From the NCBI GenBank assembly GCA_000333855.2, contig CM007315.1:223511-287510 (forward strand): a stretch of 64,000 nucleotides of DNA, read 5' to 3'. Both the position numbers and the translations under genes were made by a program. Under the pieces are notes generated by a model, which had not been told where the DNA came from, searched no databases, and saw only the letters and a program-made list of their open reading frames with translations. Of this stretch, positions 9,849 through 20,817 are shown in pieces (positions within the stretch are counted from its first letter, which is position 1; every line of letters begins with the position of its first letter). The stretch is from Endotrypanum monterogeii. Taxonomy: Eukaryota; Euglenozoa; Kinetoplastea; Trypanosomatida; Trypanosomatidae.

Positions 9849-11108
9849 CTATTGCTGCTGTGGAGGTCCATTCAGCGGATACCCAGTTGGCTGCGCTGTG
9901 TTCGATCGCCACGCCAAGTCGCCATCGCCGAGAATGCCCTGGCCAGAAGACTGTGGTATGGTGGGCGGCACCCCAGATACATAGTGATACGCTGCTCCAG
10001 CCCCGACTGTGGTGGCTGAGTTGGGTGCCGAAGGGTACAGAGAAAACAGAGGGGGCTTCTGAGGGTTATTGCCACCGATCCCTTCAGAGACAGCCATCAT
10101 CATCATACTGGGGGCAGGGTGTCTTGCAGTACCCGCCACCGTAGAAACCCCAAATGGGGCGAGGAGGCTTGCCAGCACCGGATTTAACGTGCCCATTGGT
10201 GCATCGCACACCCCTGCTTCCATGTACTGAGAAGCTCCAGACATCATGCTACCTGTTCTTTCCGTAGAGGGGGCAAAGGGATAGGCGTCGGCGCTGTACA
10301 TGCTTGGTGCAGTCTTCATCATTTCCTGGTTGCCTTGCCACTGCGACCATGCAGATACCAGGGGTGCCAGACCCACAGCTTGCACTCGCAATCTCAGAGT
10401 TAGTTGATGGCCACGCCAGCCGTAGAGATTACCCATTATGCTTGGCGCTTCTTTGGTCTCCAGCGGAACCACCCGCTCCACCACCGCATCGAGGCTGCTG
10501 AGGTCATACCCCGCTTGCGTCAGCTCAAATGGAACATGATATGCGTAGCGACTCAACAAATTTTCAGACAACGGTGTGCTGCGCCACAGCTCGATTTCGA
10601 TGGTGGGATAGAGAAGAGGGGATCCCGCTCCGGTCGCAACCCCTGAAGGTGGTAGCTGTGTGACTGCGTTACTCAGCAGAGGAGTGGTCATGGCAGTGGG
10701 GGAAGAAGATGCAGGGTAGGGGTTCGGGAATATTTCCCGGGAGTTGTCTTGGGGTGCAGGTGATGCAGAGGGAGTGTAAAATTGTTTTTCATCCAGCGAG
10801 GTCGGCGGCATCGTTGGCGGGACGGGAAATCGAAACAACTCGTTCCACAATAGGTCATCCTCGCTGGACTCTGCGTACGCACTCGCAGCATCTCCAGATA
10901 CATCGAGCCATAGACAGCGGGTGCGGTGTACTTCGTCTTGGCAGCGTAGCACCAGATAAAGACCGTTGATCTGGAGGGTGTCGTCCAGCCCTTTCGGCAT
11001 GTTGCCTTGATGGACATGAAGGTCGCACACTCGGACGTCAACGTACGCCTCCTCTACGGCGCTCGTTACTAGGTTGTAGGGTTGCTGCATAGCAGTTGCG
11101 GGGTTCAT
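9849..11108 (-). CDS. Divergent C2-like protein with internal insertion
   Basis: 419 residues from the ATG at 11108; the frame is open further up but only with a GTG. Residues 22-94 (YVDVRVCDLHVH... then LLWNELFRFPV) and 168-245 (TIEIELWRSTPL, then YGWRGHQLTLRLRVQAVG) look like the two halves of a C2 beta-sandwich. They are separated by about 70 residues of Pro/Ser-rich insertion. The Asp residues that would bind calcium are not clearly present, so binding may be calcium-independent. The tail (260-419) is low complexity, Met/Ser/Pro/Gly-rich, ending in PPQQQ. It lies directly next to a clear C2 gene, which suggests old tandem duplication. No signal peptide or membrane span. The C2 call is moderate; the gene itself is well supported. 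Confidence 0.75.
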   Translation of the reverse strand: MNPATAMQQPYNLVTSAVEEAYVDVRVCDLHVHQGNMPKGLDDTLQINGLYLVLRCQDEVHRTRCLWLDVSGDAASAYAESSEDDLLWNELFRFPVPPTMPPTSLDEKQFYTPSASPAPQDNSREIFPNPYPASSSPTAMTTPLLSNAVTQLPPSGVATGAGSPLLYPTIEIELWRSTPLSENLLSRYAYHVPFELTQAGYDLSSLDAVVERVVPLETKEAPSIMGNLYGWRGHQLTLRLRVQAVGLAPLVSAWSQWQGNQEMMKTAPSMYSADAYPFAPSTERTGSMMSGASQYMEAGVCDAPMGTLNPVLASLLAPFGVSTVAGTARHPAPSMMMMAVSEGIGGNNPQKPPLFSLYPSAPNSATTVGAGAAYHYVSGVPPTIPQSSGQGILGDGDLAWRSNTAQPTGYPLNGPPQQQ

Positions 11109-11772
11109 GTACCCGCGCAGGAGATGCAAACACGGCACACCTTTCACAATGGTGAGGGATGCACCCGCGTGAGGGGAATGGCGAGGCGGAAGTAGATGTA
11201 GGCAGAATGGGTGAAAGACATTTGTTCTTGACACTAGTGGAGTAGACTATTCATTCATGGAGGAAGGATTGTCACCCATACCAGGGATCATTGACATAGA
11301 GACAGATAGAGAGGGGGAGGGGGGTGTAGTAGTAGTGGCATGTGCACGCATTCACCTGCAACCTTCCCAAGGAGGGAGGAAGGTGAGCAAAAAAAAAAAA
11401 GGTTACAGGAGATGGTGCCGTGCCAAACAATTTTTGTGTTGCTTCCGTGCCTCGATGCAGAAGACCGCTCCTTTCTTTTTTTCTTTTTTAAATCAGCGTA
11501 TCCTTTTCGTGTGCATTAACATTTTTTCTTTTCGTATCCGACAGGTGAGCAGTCGGGTATGTGACCATCCGAAGGAACCCTTTCACTGGGCACAAAGCTT
11601 TTGCTTCTTGGACTTGGTCCTGTGCATCAGCGCAGCGGCATCAACTCCCGAGCTCGAACAGTACTGCCCTCCGTTTTCTTTTTTTTTGTCACCAGGGCTT
11701 CAGATTATGATCCCCAAACCGATCCTTCACCGCCCACGAGCCTTTGGAAGTTCATTTGCACCAGTTTCTCGA
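11109..11772. other. Spacer
   Basis: The minus strand carries a T run near 11388-11400, followed by several possible AG sites and short upstream ATGs, so the acceptor of the gene at 11108 is not clear. T-rich stretches on the plus strand near 11468-11530 lie in the 3' region of the protease gene. No supported gene. Confidence 0.4.
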
Positions 11773-14658
11773 CTAGACGCCCTTTTTCTTGTCGGTCTGC
11801 CGAGTAGCGCGCTCGCCGAGGTAGTGCACGACGTCCGTGTACGTGAGCAGCTCGTGCTGGAGCAGGTGATTGGCCAACTTCTTCATGTCGTCCTTGTGCT
11901 TTGTCAGCAGCGCCAGGGTATCGACATAGATTTCATCGACGAGTACTTTCGCGCGGCGGTCGAGGTCGTTCGACTTATCTACCCCAAAGGGCTTCATCAG
12001 ACGGGTGCTGCTGCTGCCAGGTGGCGGGTACACGGAGCCGGGGGCGAATGATGAGACGTACTGGTAGGCCATCCGTCCCACCTTGCGGAGGTCGTCGGAG
12101 GCTCCGGTGGAGAGGTGGTTAAAGAAGATTTGCTCCGCCACGCGCCCACCGAGCGTCACACTAATCGAGTCGCGAATCTCCTTGGCTGTTCGGGTGAAGT
12201 TCTCGTTGGGTAGATATTGCGCGTACCCGAGCGCTGATCCGCCACGTGGGACAATCGAAACTTTCATCAGCGGGTCTGCACAGTTTAGGAACCAGCCAGC
12301 GACTGCGTGGCCTGCCTCGTGGTGCGCAACAACATTCTTCTCGAAATCGGAGAGCGCGCGGCTACGGTGCTCGATTCCGGCGAGCACGCGATCGATAGAG
12401 CGCTCGAGGTGGCTGATGGTCACATGATCGGCCCCCTCCCGCGCGGCAAGAATGGCACCTTCGTTGCAAACGTTCGCGATATCGGCCCCAACAAAACCGG
12501 GGCAGAGGCTGCTCATGCGCTGTGCGTACGCGTCAATCATCGCCCGCTCCCTGTCAGACTTTTGCATGAGCAGAGAGTGAAAATCAAAGTCGTGGTTGAC
12601 GTTGATATCGTTGAGGGCATCAGACAAGATATGTTTGCCCTCCGTCGAGGTGATGTTGCCTGTACTGTCTTTTCTTTGACTTTCTCCACTGGCCTGATGT
12701 TCCGTCTCTGTCTGCACCTGTGAAAGGACGAGACTCGTCTCCGTGGAGGCAGGCGCCGCTGACGGGACCACCACAGGAGGCGTGTCAACGCCTCCTGTGG
12801 TTGTTTCGTCCACTGCTGATGCCGTGGCCGTGGCCGAGACGTTGCTGACCTCTTTATCGTCGGAGGTGAGCTTCAGTTTGCTGAGGTGGACCTTAAAGAT
12901 GTCGACGCGCTCCGAGATGACCGGCGTGTCTACGTGAATTATGCGGTCGAACCGACCGGGACGGATGAGTGCTGGGTCCAGTGCCTCCTGCGCCACGTTG
13001 CTCGATGCCAGCACCATCACATCGCCACGACGCCCAGTGCTAAATCCATCGAGCTGAGTGAGCAGCTCGTTGAGGGTCTGCTCCTGCTCCTGTTTCTCCC
13101 CATGGCCTGCTCCTTGCCGCTTCAGACCTATGGCATCGATTTCGTCGATGTAGATGATGCAGCGCTGCTTGCGCGCCTCCTTGAACAACTGGCGCACCCG
13201 CAGAGCACCCATACCAACATAGAGCTCCACAAAGTCAGATCCGATCGCCGGAATGAAGCCGACCCCGCTCTCCCCGGCTACAGCCTTCGCGAGGAGCGTT
13301 TTGCCAGTGCCTGGCGGTCCGAGAAGGATGGCGCCGGTTGGGATTTTAGCACCTAGCTTTGTGTACCGGTCCGGGTGCCGCAGGAAGTCGACAATTTCCG
13401 TGATTTCCTTCTTAGGTTCTTTCATTCCTGCAATGTCTCGGAAGCGCGTGTTGGACGCCGTCTCCACGCGGAATATCATTTCCTTTGCCTTTGTCTTCCC
13501 TTTTGTGGCTTCCACAGCGTAGCTCATCGACTTGCCAATGTACTGTGAGAGAAACATCACAAACACGGGAAAAAATATAAATGGCACAACCCAGGCAAAG
13601 ACACCGACACCGATCAGCGCTGTCTCCGCTAAGGGGCGGCCTTTCATGACCACCTCGAGCTCCGCAGGTTTGTCTGTAGCAGTGCTCAGCGTGCTGGTGG
13701 GATCCTCCTCCTCCTCGTCTGTGGTAGTCGTCTTCTGGCTCTGTTGTTCCTGGTGTATTTGGATCGCCTGTTGCCGAGCGCTGCGGTATTTGTCGGAGAG
13801 CTCGTCGATGCGTCGCTGCGTGTCTTGGTCACTTACAAGGCCCAGATGTACCTTGGTGTCATCCATGTAGACTTGCAGGTAGTTCTCGTACAGCACCGCT
13901 TTCCGGATGCTACTGGCGTGTTTGTTCAATGATGCCCAGCCTGTGTGCACGCCTCTTGGTTGCGCCAGCTGATATAAAACCACTGTGATGGCGATCATAA
14001 TGAGAACGAAAAGGCAGGTGCGTGGCACGATCCAGTCCTCTGGCTTGTCTTCTCCATCCTCCCCGGCTCCATCTTCTTTTCCCTTGTCCTCCGCGTTGCC
14101 ACCCTTTCCCTTGTTGCCGTCACCCTTTGTACGCAGGATACCTTCGGCATGGTCAATAGTGTTGGACGCCCCAGGGGTCGGGCGCTGACGAAGAGTTCGG
14201 AAGAGTGCAGTCAGCTTCTCGCTGTCTCCCACGCAGGCGGGGTCGTCCTCCGAGAGGGGGGACACACCGAGGCGGCGGTGCAACTGATGCGTATAAAAAA
14301 GGCGTCGAATGATCGCCATTACATCTGCTAAAGAAATCAATGTGCTCGCGGTCTTTGATGTCTCTTCCCCAGGTGCGGCAGAGCGGGTGTAGCGGGCCTG
14401 CAGTGCGGTAGAGAAGCAATTTGGGGTCATGGCGACCAAAGATTGCATTTCTGCCCATTTTTGTGTCCATCCGCTGCGCTGTGAACAGACTGCCTGAGGC
14501 GCGGCTGATGGACTGGGGGTCGCTGATAAAGAAGAAAAGGCACTGTGGGAGAGACGAGACATCAGGCGCGCTGCTGTGGAGAGTGCGGCGGGTTGAGGTG
14601 CCGTCTGTCGGCTGGCGCCGAGCGCCAAAGCAGACCTTCGAATATTATGTGAGAGCAT
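11773..14658 (-). CDS. Mitochondrial m-AAA protease, FtsH/AFG3 type (peptidase family M41)
   Basis: 961 residues. It is a membrane-anchored ATP-dependent zinc protease expected to degrade or process inner-membrane proteins on the matrix side. The first 50 residues are Arg/Ser/Ala-rich with no acids, fitting a mitochondrial presequence. Two membrane spans lie at about 213-231 and 345-375. The AAA module shows Walker A GPPGTGKT (447-454), pore loop YVG (480-482), Walker B IIYIDEID (501-508) and the arginine-finger region RPGRFDR (566-572). The zinc site is HEAGH at 780-784, with a third ligand in TGASDDL near 851-857. Unusual features are an acidic, Lys-rich linker (178-207) and about 90 residues of low complexity inserted at about 600-690 in the AAA lid. 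The ATG at 14658 follows a good acceptor with a leader of about 38 nt. Length exceeds the usual 700-800 because of these insertions. Confidence 0.95.
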   Translation of the reverse strand: MLSHNIRRSALALGASRQTAPQPAALSTAARLMSRLSHSAFSSLSATPSPSAAPQAVCSQRSGWTQKWAEMQSLVAMTPNCFSTALQARYTRSAAPGEETSKTASTLISLADVMAIIRRLFYTHQLHRRLGVSPLSEDDPACVGDSEKLTALFRTLRQRPTPGASNTIDHAEGILRTKGDGNKGKGGNAEDKGKEDGAGEDGEDKPEDWIVPRTCLFVLIMIAITVVLYQLAQPRGVHTGWASLNKHASSIRKAVLYENYLQVYMDDTKVHLGLVSDQDTQRRIDELSDKYRSARQQAIQIHQEQQSQKTTTTDEEEEDPTSTLSTATDKPAELEVVMKGRPLAETALIGVGVFAWVVPFIFFPVFVMFLSQYIGKSMSYAVEATKGKTKAKEMIFRVETASNTRFRDIAGMKEPKKEITEIVDFLRHPDRYTKLGAKIPTGAILLGPPGTGKTLLAKAVAGESGVGFIPAIGSDFVELYVGMGALRVRQLFKEARKQRCIIYIDEIDAIGLKRQGAGHGEKQEQEQTLNELLTQLDGFSTGRRGDVMVLASSNVAQEALDPALIRPGRFDRIIHVDTPVISERVDIFKVHLSKLKLTSDDKEVSNVSATATASAVDETTTGGVDTPPVVVPSAAPASTETSLVLSQVQTETEHQASGESQRKDSTGNITSTEGKHILSDALNDINVNHDFDFHSLLMQKSDRERAMIDAYAQRMSSLCPGFVGADIANVCNEGAILAAREGADHVTISHLERSIDRVLAGIEHRSRALSDFEKNVVAHHEAGHAVAGWFLNCADPLMKVSIVPRGGSALGYAQYLPNENFTRTAKEIRDSISVTLGGRVAEQIFFNHLSTGASDDLRKVGRMAYQYVSSFAPGSVYPPPGSSSTRLMKPFGVDKSNDLDRRAKVLVDEIYVDTLALLTKHKDDMKKLANHLLQHELLTYTDVVHYLGERATRQTDKKKGV
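12770..12801. repeat. Perfect 14-bp inverted repeat inside the protease gene
   Basis: ACCACAGGAGGCGT (12770-12783) and its exact reverse complement (12788-12801) flank a 4-nt loop. It lies in the low-complexity lid insertion and encodes part of [13 protein letters not shown]. It could form a strong hairpin in DNA or mRNA; a role is unknown. Confidence 0.85.
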
Positions 14659-17204
14659 TCAGGAAAAGCTAATGATGAGGAGAAGCGGGAGGGATGCTGT
14701 CGGGTGGAAAAGAAAAAGAAACGCATGACCATCTCACCGAGACGACACCCGATTTCCTTAGCTACCGTCGACACGACGTGTTACTGACGGTGGTGGTGGT
14801 GGTTGGGGCGGTGGTGGCAAAAATTGAAGGGGGGAGGAGACTCGAGGTACATTGGGATGTGTGCGTGCAAACGACGGGTAACAGTTTGATGGCCTCTCCA
14901 TCGAGACTTGAAGGCACACCACATTTGCTTTATGTTTGGCTACATACTGCAACGTAGGGTAGCCCTAATGGTTCTCTTTCATATCTGGGCTGAGATGTGC
15001 GAGCTACACTGCGCAAGGTGAGGTGCGGGGTAAGGAACGAGTAACGATTATGAAACAGCGCCTCTTCACACAGCTGCACCTGCCCCCCCCCCTCCCCTCT
15101 GCTAATAAAAAAAAAAGTGAGGTGGTAATACCTTCACAATAATAATAAAAAAAAACGGCAAGAATAATACAAAAAAATAAAAAAGAAAAGGGAGAAAACA
15201 TAATTGTTACATTCTTCCTCTGTTTCCTTTCCAAATGAAGGGACAGTGGCGCTTCGATTCACGATTCCGCACCGGTATATATACATTATATATATATATA
15301 TATATATATAGTTGTATATTTTGGGTACAAGCGAGAAAATATCCCTCTGTGTTTTTGTATTTTTTTATCCACAGGAACGTTTTATCGACATTACCATGAA
15401 CACAGTGACTTATGTCGTGGCGTCCACTGCAACACAAAAACTGTCGATAGAGCCTCCAGTTAAAAGTTTTATGCAGGGCGGCGCGTGATTTGGAGAATGG
15501 AAAATATATCTCTATATATAGAGTTTTTCATTTTTTTGGGTATATATGCACGCAGCAACCACAACGGGGGAGCGAAGGAAGTGGTGAGAGGCGATAGACT
15601 GCGGCGACAAAGCTGCCTATTTTTGAAGGTGAAAAAAACTATTTTCTCTTCCCCCAAAAGAAGAAGCGAATACACACACAGATACGTGCACACGCACAGA
15701 GTCTGGTATCGGAAAAAAAAAAAGATTGCACATAATTAGAGCTCGAGGAGCTTATATTACTTAGAATGCAGGGGAAACAAAGAGGAGGAGTTCTCACATC
15801 ACTGAACACATGAGAGGATCGCTGCTACAAGGTAAAAGAAAATGATCACAGCGGCTGGCACAGAACAGGGAAAAAAAAGAGAATAATAAATGATGTGTTT
15901 TTCTTTTTTCCAGAAAAAAAAAGCTTGTGAGCTCGCTTCCTCTGAAGAGCCGAATGCTAGCAAGTACACAGAGATGAATCTGAACACACACACACAAAGA
16001 TATATCTATCTATATATATATATATAGATATAGATATATACTCCTAGAAATTGGTTCAGTAGAAGAGAGAAGAGAGAGGAGAGAGAGAAGAGAAGTGGTG
16101 CGTGCAAAAACGAGAAATTCATGCTTGGAAGGCATCTAGAGATAACATCCTTCACCACCTCCCCTCTCCAGTCGAAGGGGAAGGAAAACGGGTGTGGTGT
16201 TCGGAGAATCCCCAATACCGTCACCCGCAAACAGTTCTCAATATATTCGGAAGTGAAAAGGTAGATGTACCGGGCACATGTATAGATAAAAAAATTCTCT
16301 GGTTCAGACTTCGCACCCATCGAGAAAAAAAAAAATAAGTGGGAGTCGGAAATGAAAAAAAAAATGCGTTCTTAGGAGACATGGAGCGTGGGAGCGGTGT
16401 CTTTTGGGATTCCTATTGAAAAGGAAAAAAAAATGAGAGTTTCTGTGCACGATGCATAGAACTCTCAGATAGAACCCCTCCCCAAAGCGCACGTTTGTAC
16501 ATTTTATGCCGTAAATATATAGGGGAGACGGTCGAGTTTGAAGCAGAGGTCGGCAGCGAGAGGGGAAAAAAGAGACCTCCCCTCTGCCCCTCGTCTTTCT
16601 TCTGTTTCCCACCCCCTTTTTTCTTCACGTCAAACAAATGGACACACACACACACACACAGACACAGACGCATACAGGCAGAGAAAATGTAGAGATGTGA
16701 GAGGCAAAGCGCAAACATCAGCGCTGTCAATGATATATAAGAAAAAGAGGGTGTTCGGGGCTGGTGAATGCATACAGTTACTGCGAGGAAAAAGAAGAAA
16801 ATGTAAAATGAATGAAAAAAAAAGGGCCTTCACCAGACCCCCCCCCGCACACACACACACACACACACACACACGCTTTGGTTTTTGCTAGCGTGTAATA
16901 AATATTCGATGTGAAAGAATAAAGATGCGGCGTTTTTTTTTTCGAGCTTCATTTTCCCCACTCCGCCCTCTTTCGGAGACCTTTTTTTTTTTACACGTAT
17001 GTCCTGACATCAGAGCGTATGGTGAGGTGATATGGAGAGTGCCTGGAGGGACCAGAGCAGTTGTGGGTATGACAGCGGCAAGCACATTGCGATGCGCGGA
17101 TATCGAGACTTACACCGCATATTCAACTGGAATGTGCTCACTCCTTTATGTTTTGCTTCCTCCATCCCCTATATATATATATATTCGACGGTAACGGTGC
17201 CCCA
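14659..17204. other. AT-rich spacer with microsatellites
   Basis: It holds TA tracts near 15287-15310 and 16003-16040, AC tracts near 15987-15997, 16640-16660 and 16848-16874, and many A runs on the plus strand. ORFs here pass through the repeats and have no coding character. No supported gene. Confidence 0.5.
14697..14722 (-). promoter_or_regulatory. Predicted spliced-leader acceptor for the m-AAA protease
   Basis: The minus strand reads a T/C tract, then CCCGACAG, with the AG at plus 14697-14698. There is no ATG between it and the start at 14658. Confidence 0.6.
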
Positions 17205-17633
17205 CTACTCTGCTTGGGGTGATGTTTCCTTTCGGTGCTGTGTATGCGGAGCACATCGTTGCGTCTTGAGTATGTATTCCGCTTTTAGTGGTGGGTGATG
17301 CCAGTACATCTCGTTTGATTCTGCGTCAGTCATCGCGTTCTCGCAGGGCGACAGTGGGGGCAGTGTCCTGAGCGGTGCTGCTTTTGTTTTGGGCGTTGGC
17401 CTTATGAGTGCATGATGGGTAGAGCAGAACTTCGGCGTGGTGTCCATCAAGTGGTTATGATCGGGGTCTCCGTAGAGTTGAGAGCAGCACACCGACTTCC
17501 AGATGTCGTAGTTGTCGCCGATGGTGAGACAGGAGGCCTCAGAGGGCTGCGAGGCGAGCAGACACGTCGGTTCCTCCATGTCCGAGTTCGCTGCACCTCT
17601 ATAAAAAAAAACGCCCGGTGGGTTACTCTCCAT
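17205..17633 (-). CDS. Small hypothetical protein
   Basis: 142 residues beginning MESNPPGVFFYRGAANSDME; not recognised. It has no membrane span or signal peptide and is fairly rich in Cys, His and Pro; six of its seven Cys lie between residues 24 and 75. The frame is open for 80 codons further upstream but without an ATG. Support comes from its expression signals: an A/G-rich plus-strand tract at 17661-17694 (pyrimidine on the sense strand) is followed by an AG at 17647-17648, and the first ATG comes 13 nt later. It stands alone in a 6-kb gap between the protease and the transporter. It could also be a non-coding transcript that happens to contain this frame. Confidence 0.45.
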   Translation of the reverse strand: MESNPPGVFFYRGAANSDMEEPTCLLASQPSEASCLTIGDNYDIWKSVCCSQLYGDPDHNHLMDTTPKFCSTHHALIRPTPKTKAAPLRTLPPLSPCENAMTDAESNEMYWHHPPLKAEYILKTQRCAPHTQHRKETSPQAE

Positions 17634-17646
17634 GATGAATGGCCAG

Positions 17647-17694
17647 CTACCAGGTCCCAGACGAGAAAAACAAAAACGAGGGAGGGGGGGGGGC
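17647..17694 (-). promoter_or_regulatory. Predicted spliced-leader acceptor for the small gene at 17205-17633
   Basis: The minus strand carries C and T runs (plus 17661-17694) followed by CTGGTAG with the AG at 17647-17648. The next ATG is at 17633. Confidence 0.5.
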
Positions 17695-19989
17695 AGCGCT
17701 TCACAAGGATACGCAAAGTGGGTTCGGAGGCGGTGTTCGATATGAGTGCATGCACGTTTTCTGAAAAAAAAATGTTGTTTCAAAATGCAGCACAATGGAT
17801 TCGTGTGACCCAGCCAGTACACGGGGTTCCCTGTTTCGAGGTTGTGTGAGTGGGAAAGAGGAGAACGCAGCACAGTGTGGCACGCACGCTCTCTCCAAAG
17901 AAAAAAAAAAATGATTCTTTCTGAAGGTTAGGTGGTCGATGTGCTGCACGCGCGGGTCACAGGGGTGTGGCTCAGGCGGAACTCAAAAAAAAATCACTGG
18001 GCAAAAAAAGAGAAAAAAACCCAAAACAGAGGCCCCGATCAGCTTAAAAGGTGAGGTATGAAGTTAGCGGGGGAGATTATTAAAAATAAAAAAACATGTG
18101 AAGGTAGGCATATTCATGTGTGATCAACAGCACAGTGGGTCCAGGGGGGAGGGGGGGGTTGAGTAGGAGAAGAGGCGTTGGGGGTGAGGTGTGGTTGGGT
18201 GGGGCAGGTACAGTGAGGCGGTGTTTGTGTGTTACAAGGGCGAGTTCTCCCCTCCCTTTTCACTTCTTTCCGTGGGTCGACCCGGGGATGGGGTGGGGTG
18301 AAGTACTTCAAGTAGCGGAAAGGTAATTGGAGGGCAACGCCATTACTTGGGTGCACACGGGCGGCTGTGGTGCATATCGATACCGTAGCGGCAGGAGGCA
18401 AGAATGAATTGGGGTGACCGTGACGCACGGGATGGAGACTGGTGCTCATAAAGACGTATCAAAGGGGGCGGGGTTATAGAGTCGAGGAGCGAACAACAAC
18501 AACAAAAAAAAAATGTCGAAGGTTGAGAGGAGACAAGATGCGTTACTAGAACGCCCGAGGGAGTGCAGAGTGGTCGCCCGCGCTCCCCCTTCTTCCTTTC
18601 GATCGGAAGGTATAGCCGGCGAAGCCATTCGCTGAGCGGTGAATTTATGGGTTTTATTCTTCCATATATATATACATATATAAATACATGTATGCATATA
18701 TTTTACACCTAATCATCCAGAGACAAAAAAAAGCAGGAAAGATAATGCGAGAAGTACGCCAGAGACAAAGGAGGGAGAGAGGCAGGTGAGAGGGATTAAA
18801 AATCATAATAATTAGTAGTGATGATAATAACAAATCAAAACAAAAGTATGTGTGTAGTCTCCAGTCCATTGTTACGGAGATATGAACGTCAATGCACTAA
18901 AAAGAAATGCGTCTGCGCAGGGGCAGATGGTGTGTTCCCGTTGAGGCAGCAGCGCACTCTATAAATGCCTGAGATAAAACAAAACGAGAGGCGAAGAAAC
19001 GACGACGAAAAGAAAAAAAAAGTATTTGCATGGTGAGCGGGAAAGGGAGAGGAGCGTAGGGGGAATCGAGACTCATAGAACGGATCTGTGGAATTCGGAA
19101 GAGTTATCCCCTAAATATTGGGAATCTCTCTTGCCTACATACTATATATAGAGAGAGGAGGGGGGGGGGCAAGAGTTAATGGGCAGAGACTGTAGCTACA
19201 ATAATCAAAACGAGCGCTTCCTTTTTCTATAGAAAGACAGCTCGCCGGGCACAGTATTGTCCTGAGGAGTACGTTCAACCCTCACCAATATGTGAGGGGG
19301 GGTGCCGGCTTGCCTACAAGAAAACAGTGAGAGAAGAAAACATAAAATATATTCGAAAAGAAAAAACAAGAGAACAGAAAAGATGGATCGTCGAGAGATG
19401 ACTTCCACAATACTACCCATTCACATACAGGGGATCGAGGAAGAGAAGCTGAATGACGATTAAGCACTGTTGGAGTCGTCGATTACCTTTTTTTTTTCGG
19501 AGTGCGGGGCCTCTCAAGGAATGACGATATTCGCTGTGGTAAAAGAAAAAAATAAAGGAAAATAGAAGAGGCCGTATCACACACTCTGTAATATATCGGA
19601 ACACTACAAACCACACACCCACACATACCCATATATATATATATATATACATATTTATGCTTGAGGCTGTCTTCCTTTTTATTTGCCTCCGCCTCTTCCG
19701 CCTCCTCAACGGGCTCGAGCTCGCAGTTACTCAAAGGAGTTTTTTTTGGGGTCGAAGAATTGACAAACAGGGGGGGGGTAGGGGTGATGAATGCAGGCTA
19801 CATAAGGCGGTGTGACCGGATACACAACAACAGCAAAAAGAGAGAACCATGCGTCACGTACGTCTTTTCTGTGATCGTTGCGACTCGAAGGACACTTTTG
19901 TCCTTCTGTTCTCATCGTGTCTTCACATCAGAGAGCAAACAAACAAACAAACAAACATAAATAATAAGTGTGTGAGTCTGTCTGTCTCT

Positions 19990-20020
<31 letters not shown>

Positions 20021-20119
20021 AGAGGGGATGGGGGCGGGGGGGGGAGGAGAAGGAAAAGAAAATGTAAGAGGACCACAAAACAAGGGACAAAAAGAAGCAA
20101 ACAAAGGAAAAAAAAGAAA

Positions 20120-20120
<1 letters not shown>

Positions 20121-20169
<49 letters not shown>

Positions 20170-20240
20170 ACCAATACGCGCTGCGTCGCCTTGCCACGGT
20201 AAAAGTAATCAAGAGAGGGAGGGAGGGAGGGAGGGAGGGG
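20121..20240. repeat. Microsatellite cluster: CA, TA and GGGA
   Basis: About ten bases of CA repeat run into about 36 bases of pure TA, followed after 45 bases by a GGGA repeat. It is the longest pure TA tract that I noticed in the window. Confidence 0.9.
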
Positions 20241-20817
20241 AGGCGTAGTTGCTCTGCATATCCACACCAAACTAAATAGTCGCAGATAGGGCAGGGGAGG
20301 AGAGGTCACTTTTCACCTACAAAGTCAGAGGAGACATAGTGATATATATATATATATATATATATTTGTGTGTGTGTGTTGGTGCGCATCATGCGTTCCC
20401 CCCTCGCTCATACGTGGAACAAATTCGTCATTCGTTTGATTTAAAGAAAAAAAAGTTTGCGAGGGAAATCATGAGTAGCAAGAGTGCACCTTCAGTTGCG
20501 CCAGGCTCTCAGGGGATATCGTATCTCAATGCATGGGCCCCACCGTTTCGTGCGCAGAACGCCCTCTAGGTTCAAACCCTTCATTGCCCACTAACAGTGG
20601 CCTTCAAAAATCATAAGAAAATGCCCAAATAATGCCATATGTGGGCGGGCAGCGGAGGTGGGGTAGTTCACAAGCCCACGGCTCTCAAAGAAGTCGTCAT
20701 GGTCCGCTTATGGAGCACCAGGGAAACAAAAAAAAATGTTCTGTCCCTTCCTTTCTCCTCAACAGCGCCGGTGCTTGAGAAGAGTACAGCCTGATCCTCA
20801 AGTATGCGCCGTGGATG

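Larger units (their letters stand above)
17634..20817. other. AT-rich spacer with many microsatellites
   Basis: It contains a TA tract near 19631-19651, an AAAC repeat at 19935-19957, TG at 19991-20020, CA then TA at 20121-20166, GGGA at 20213-20240 and TA then TG at 20342-20379. A possible acceptor for the small gene at 17205-17633 is at its left end (17647-17694). No supported gene. Confidence 0.5.

Noticed and set aside
19928..20309. Several 80-130 codon ORFs across CA/TA repeats
   Set aside because: They are made of microsatellite translation (THTHTH, IYIYIY).
20552..20600. Possible tRNA (GGTTCAAACCC box B-like)
   Set aside because: No matching acceptor or anticodon stem and no A box at the right distance could be found.
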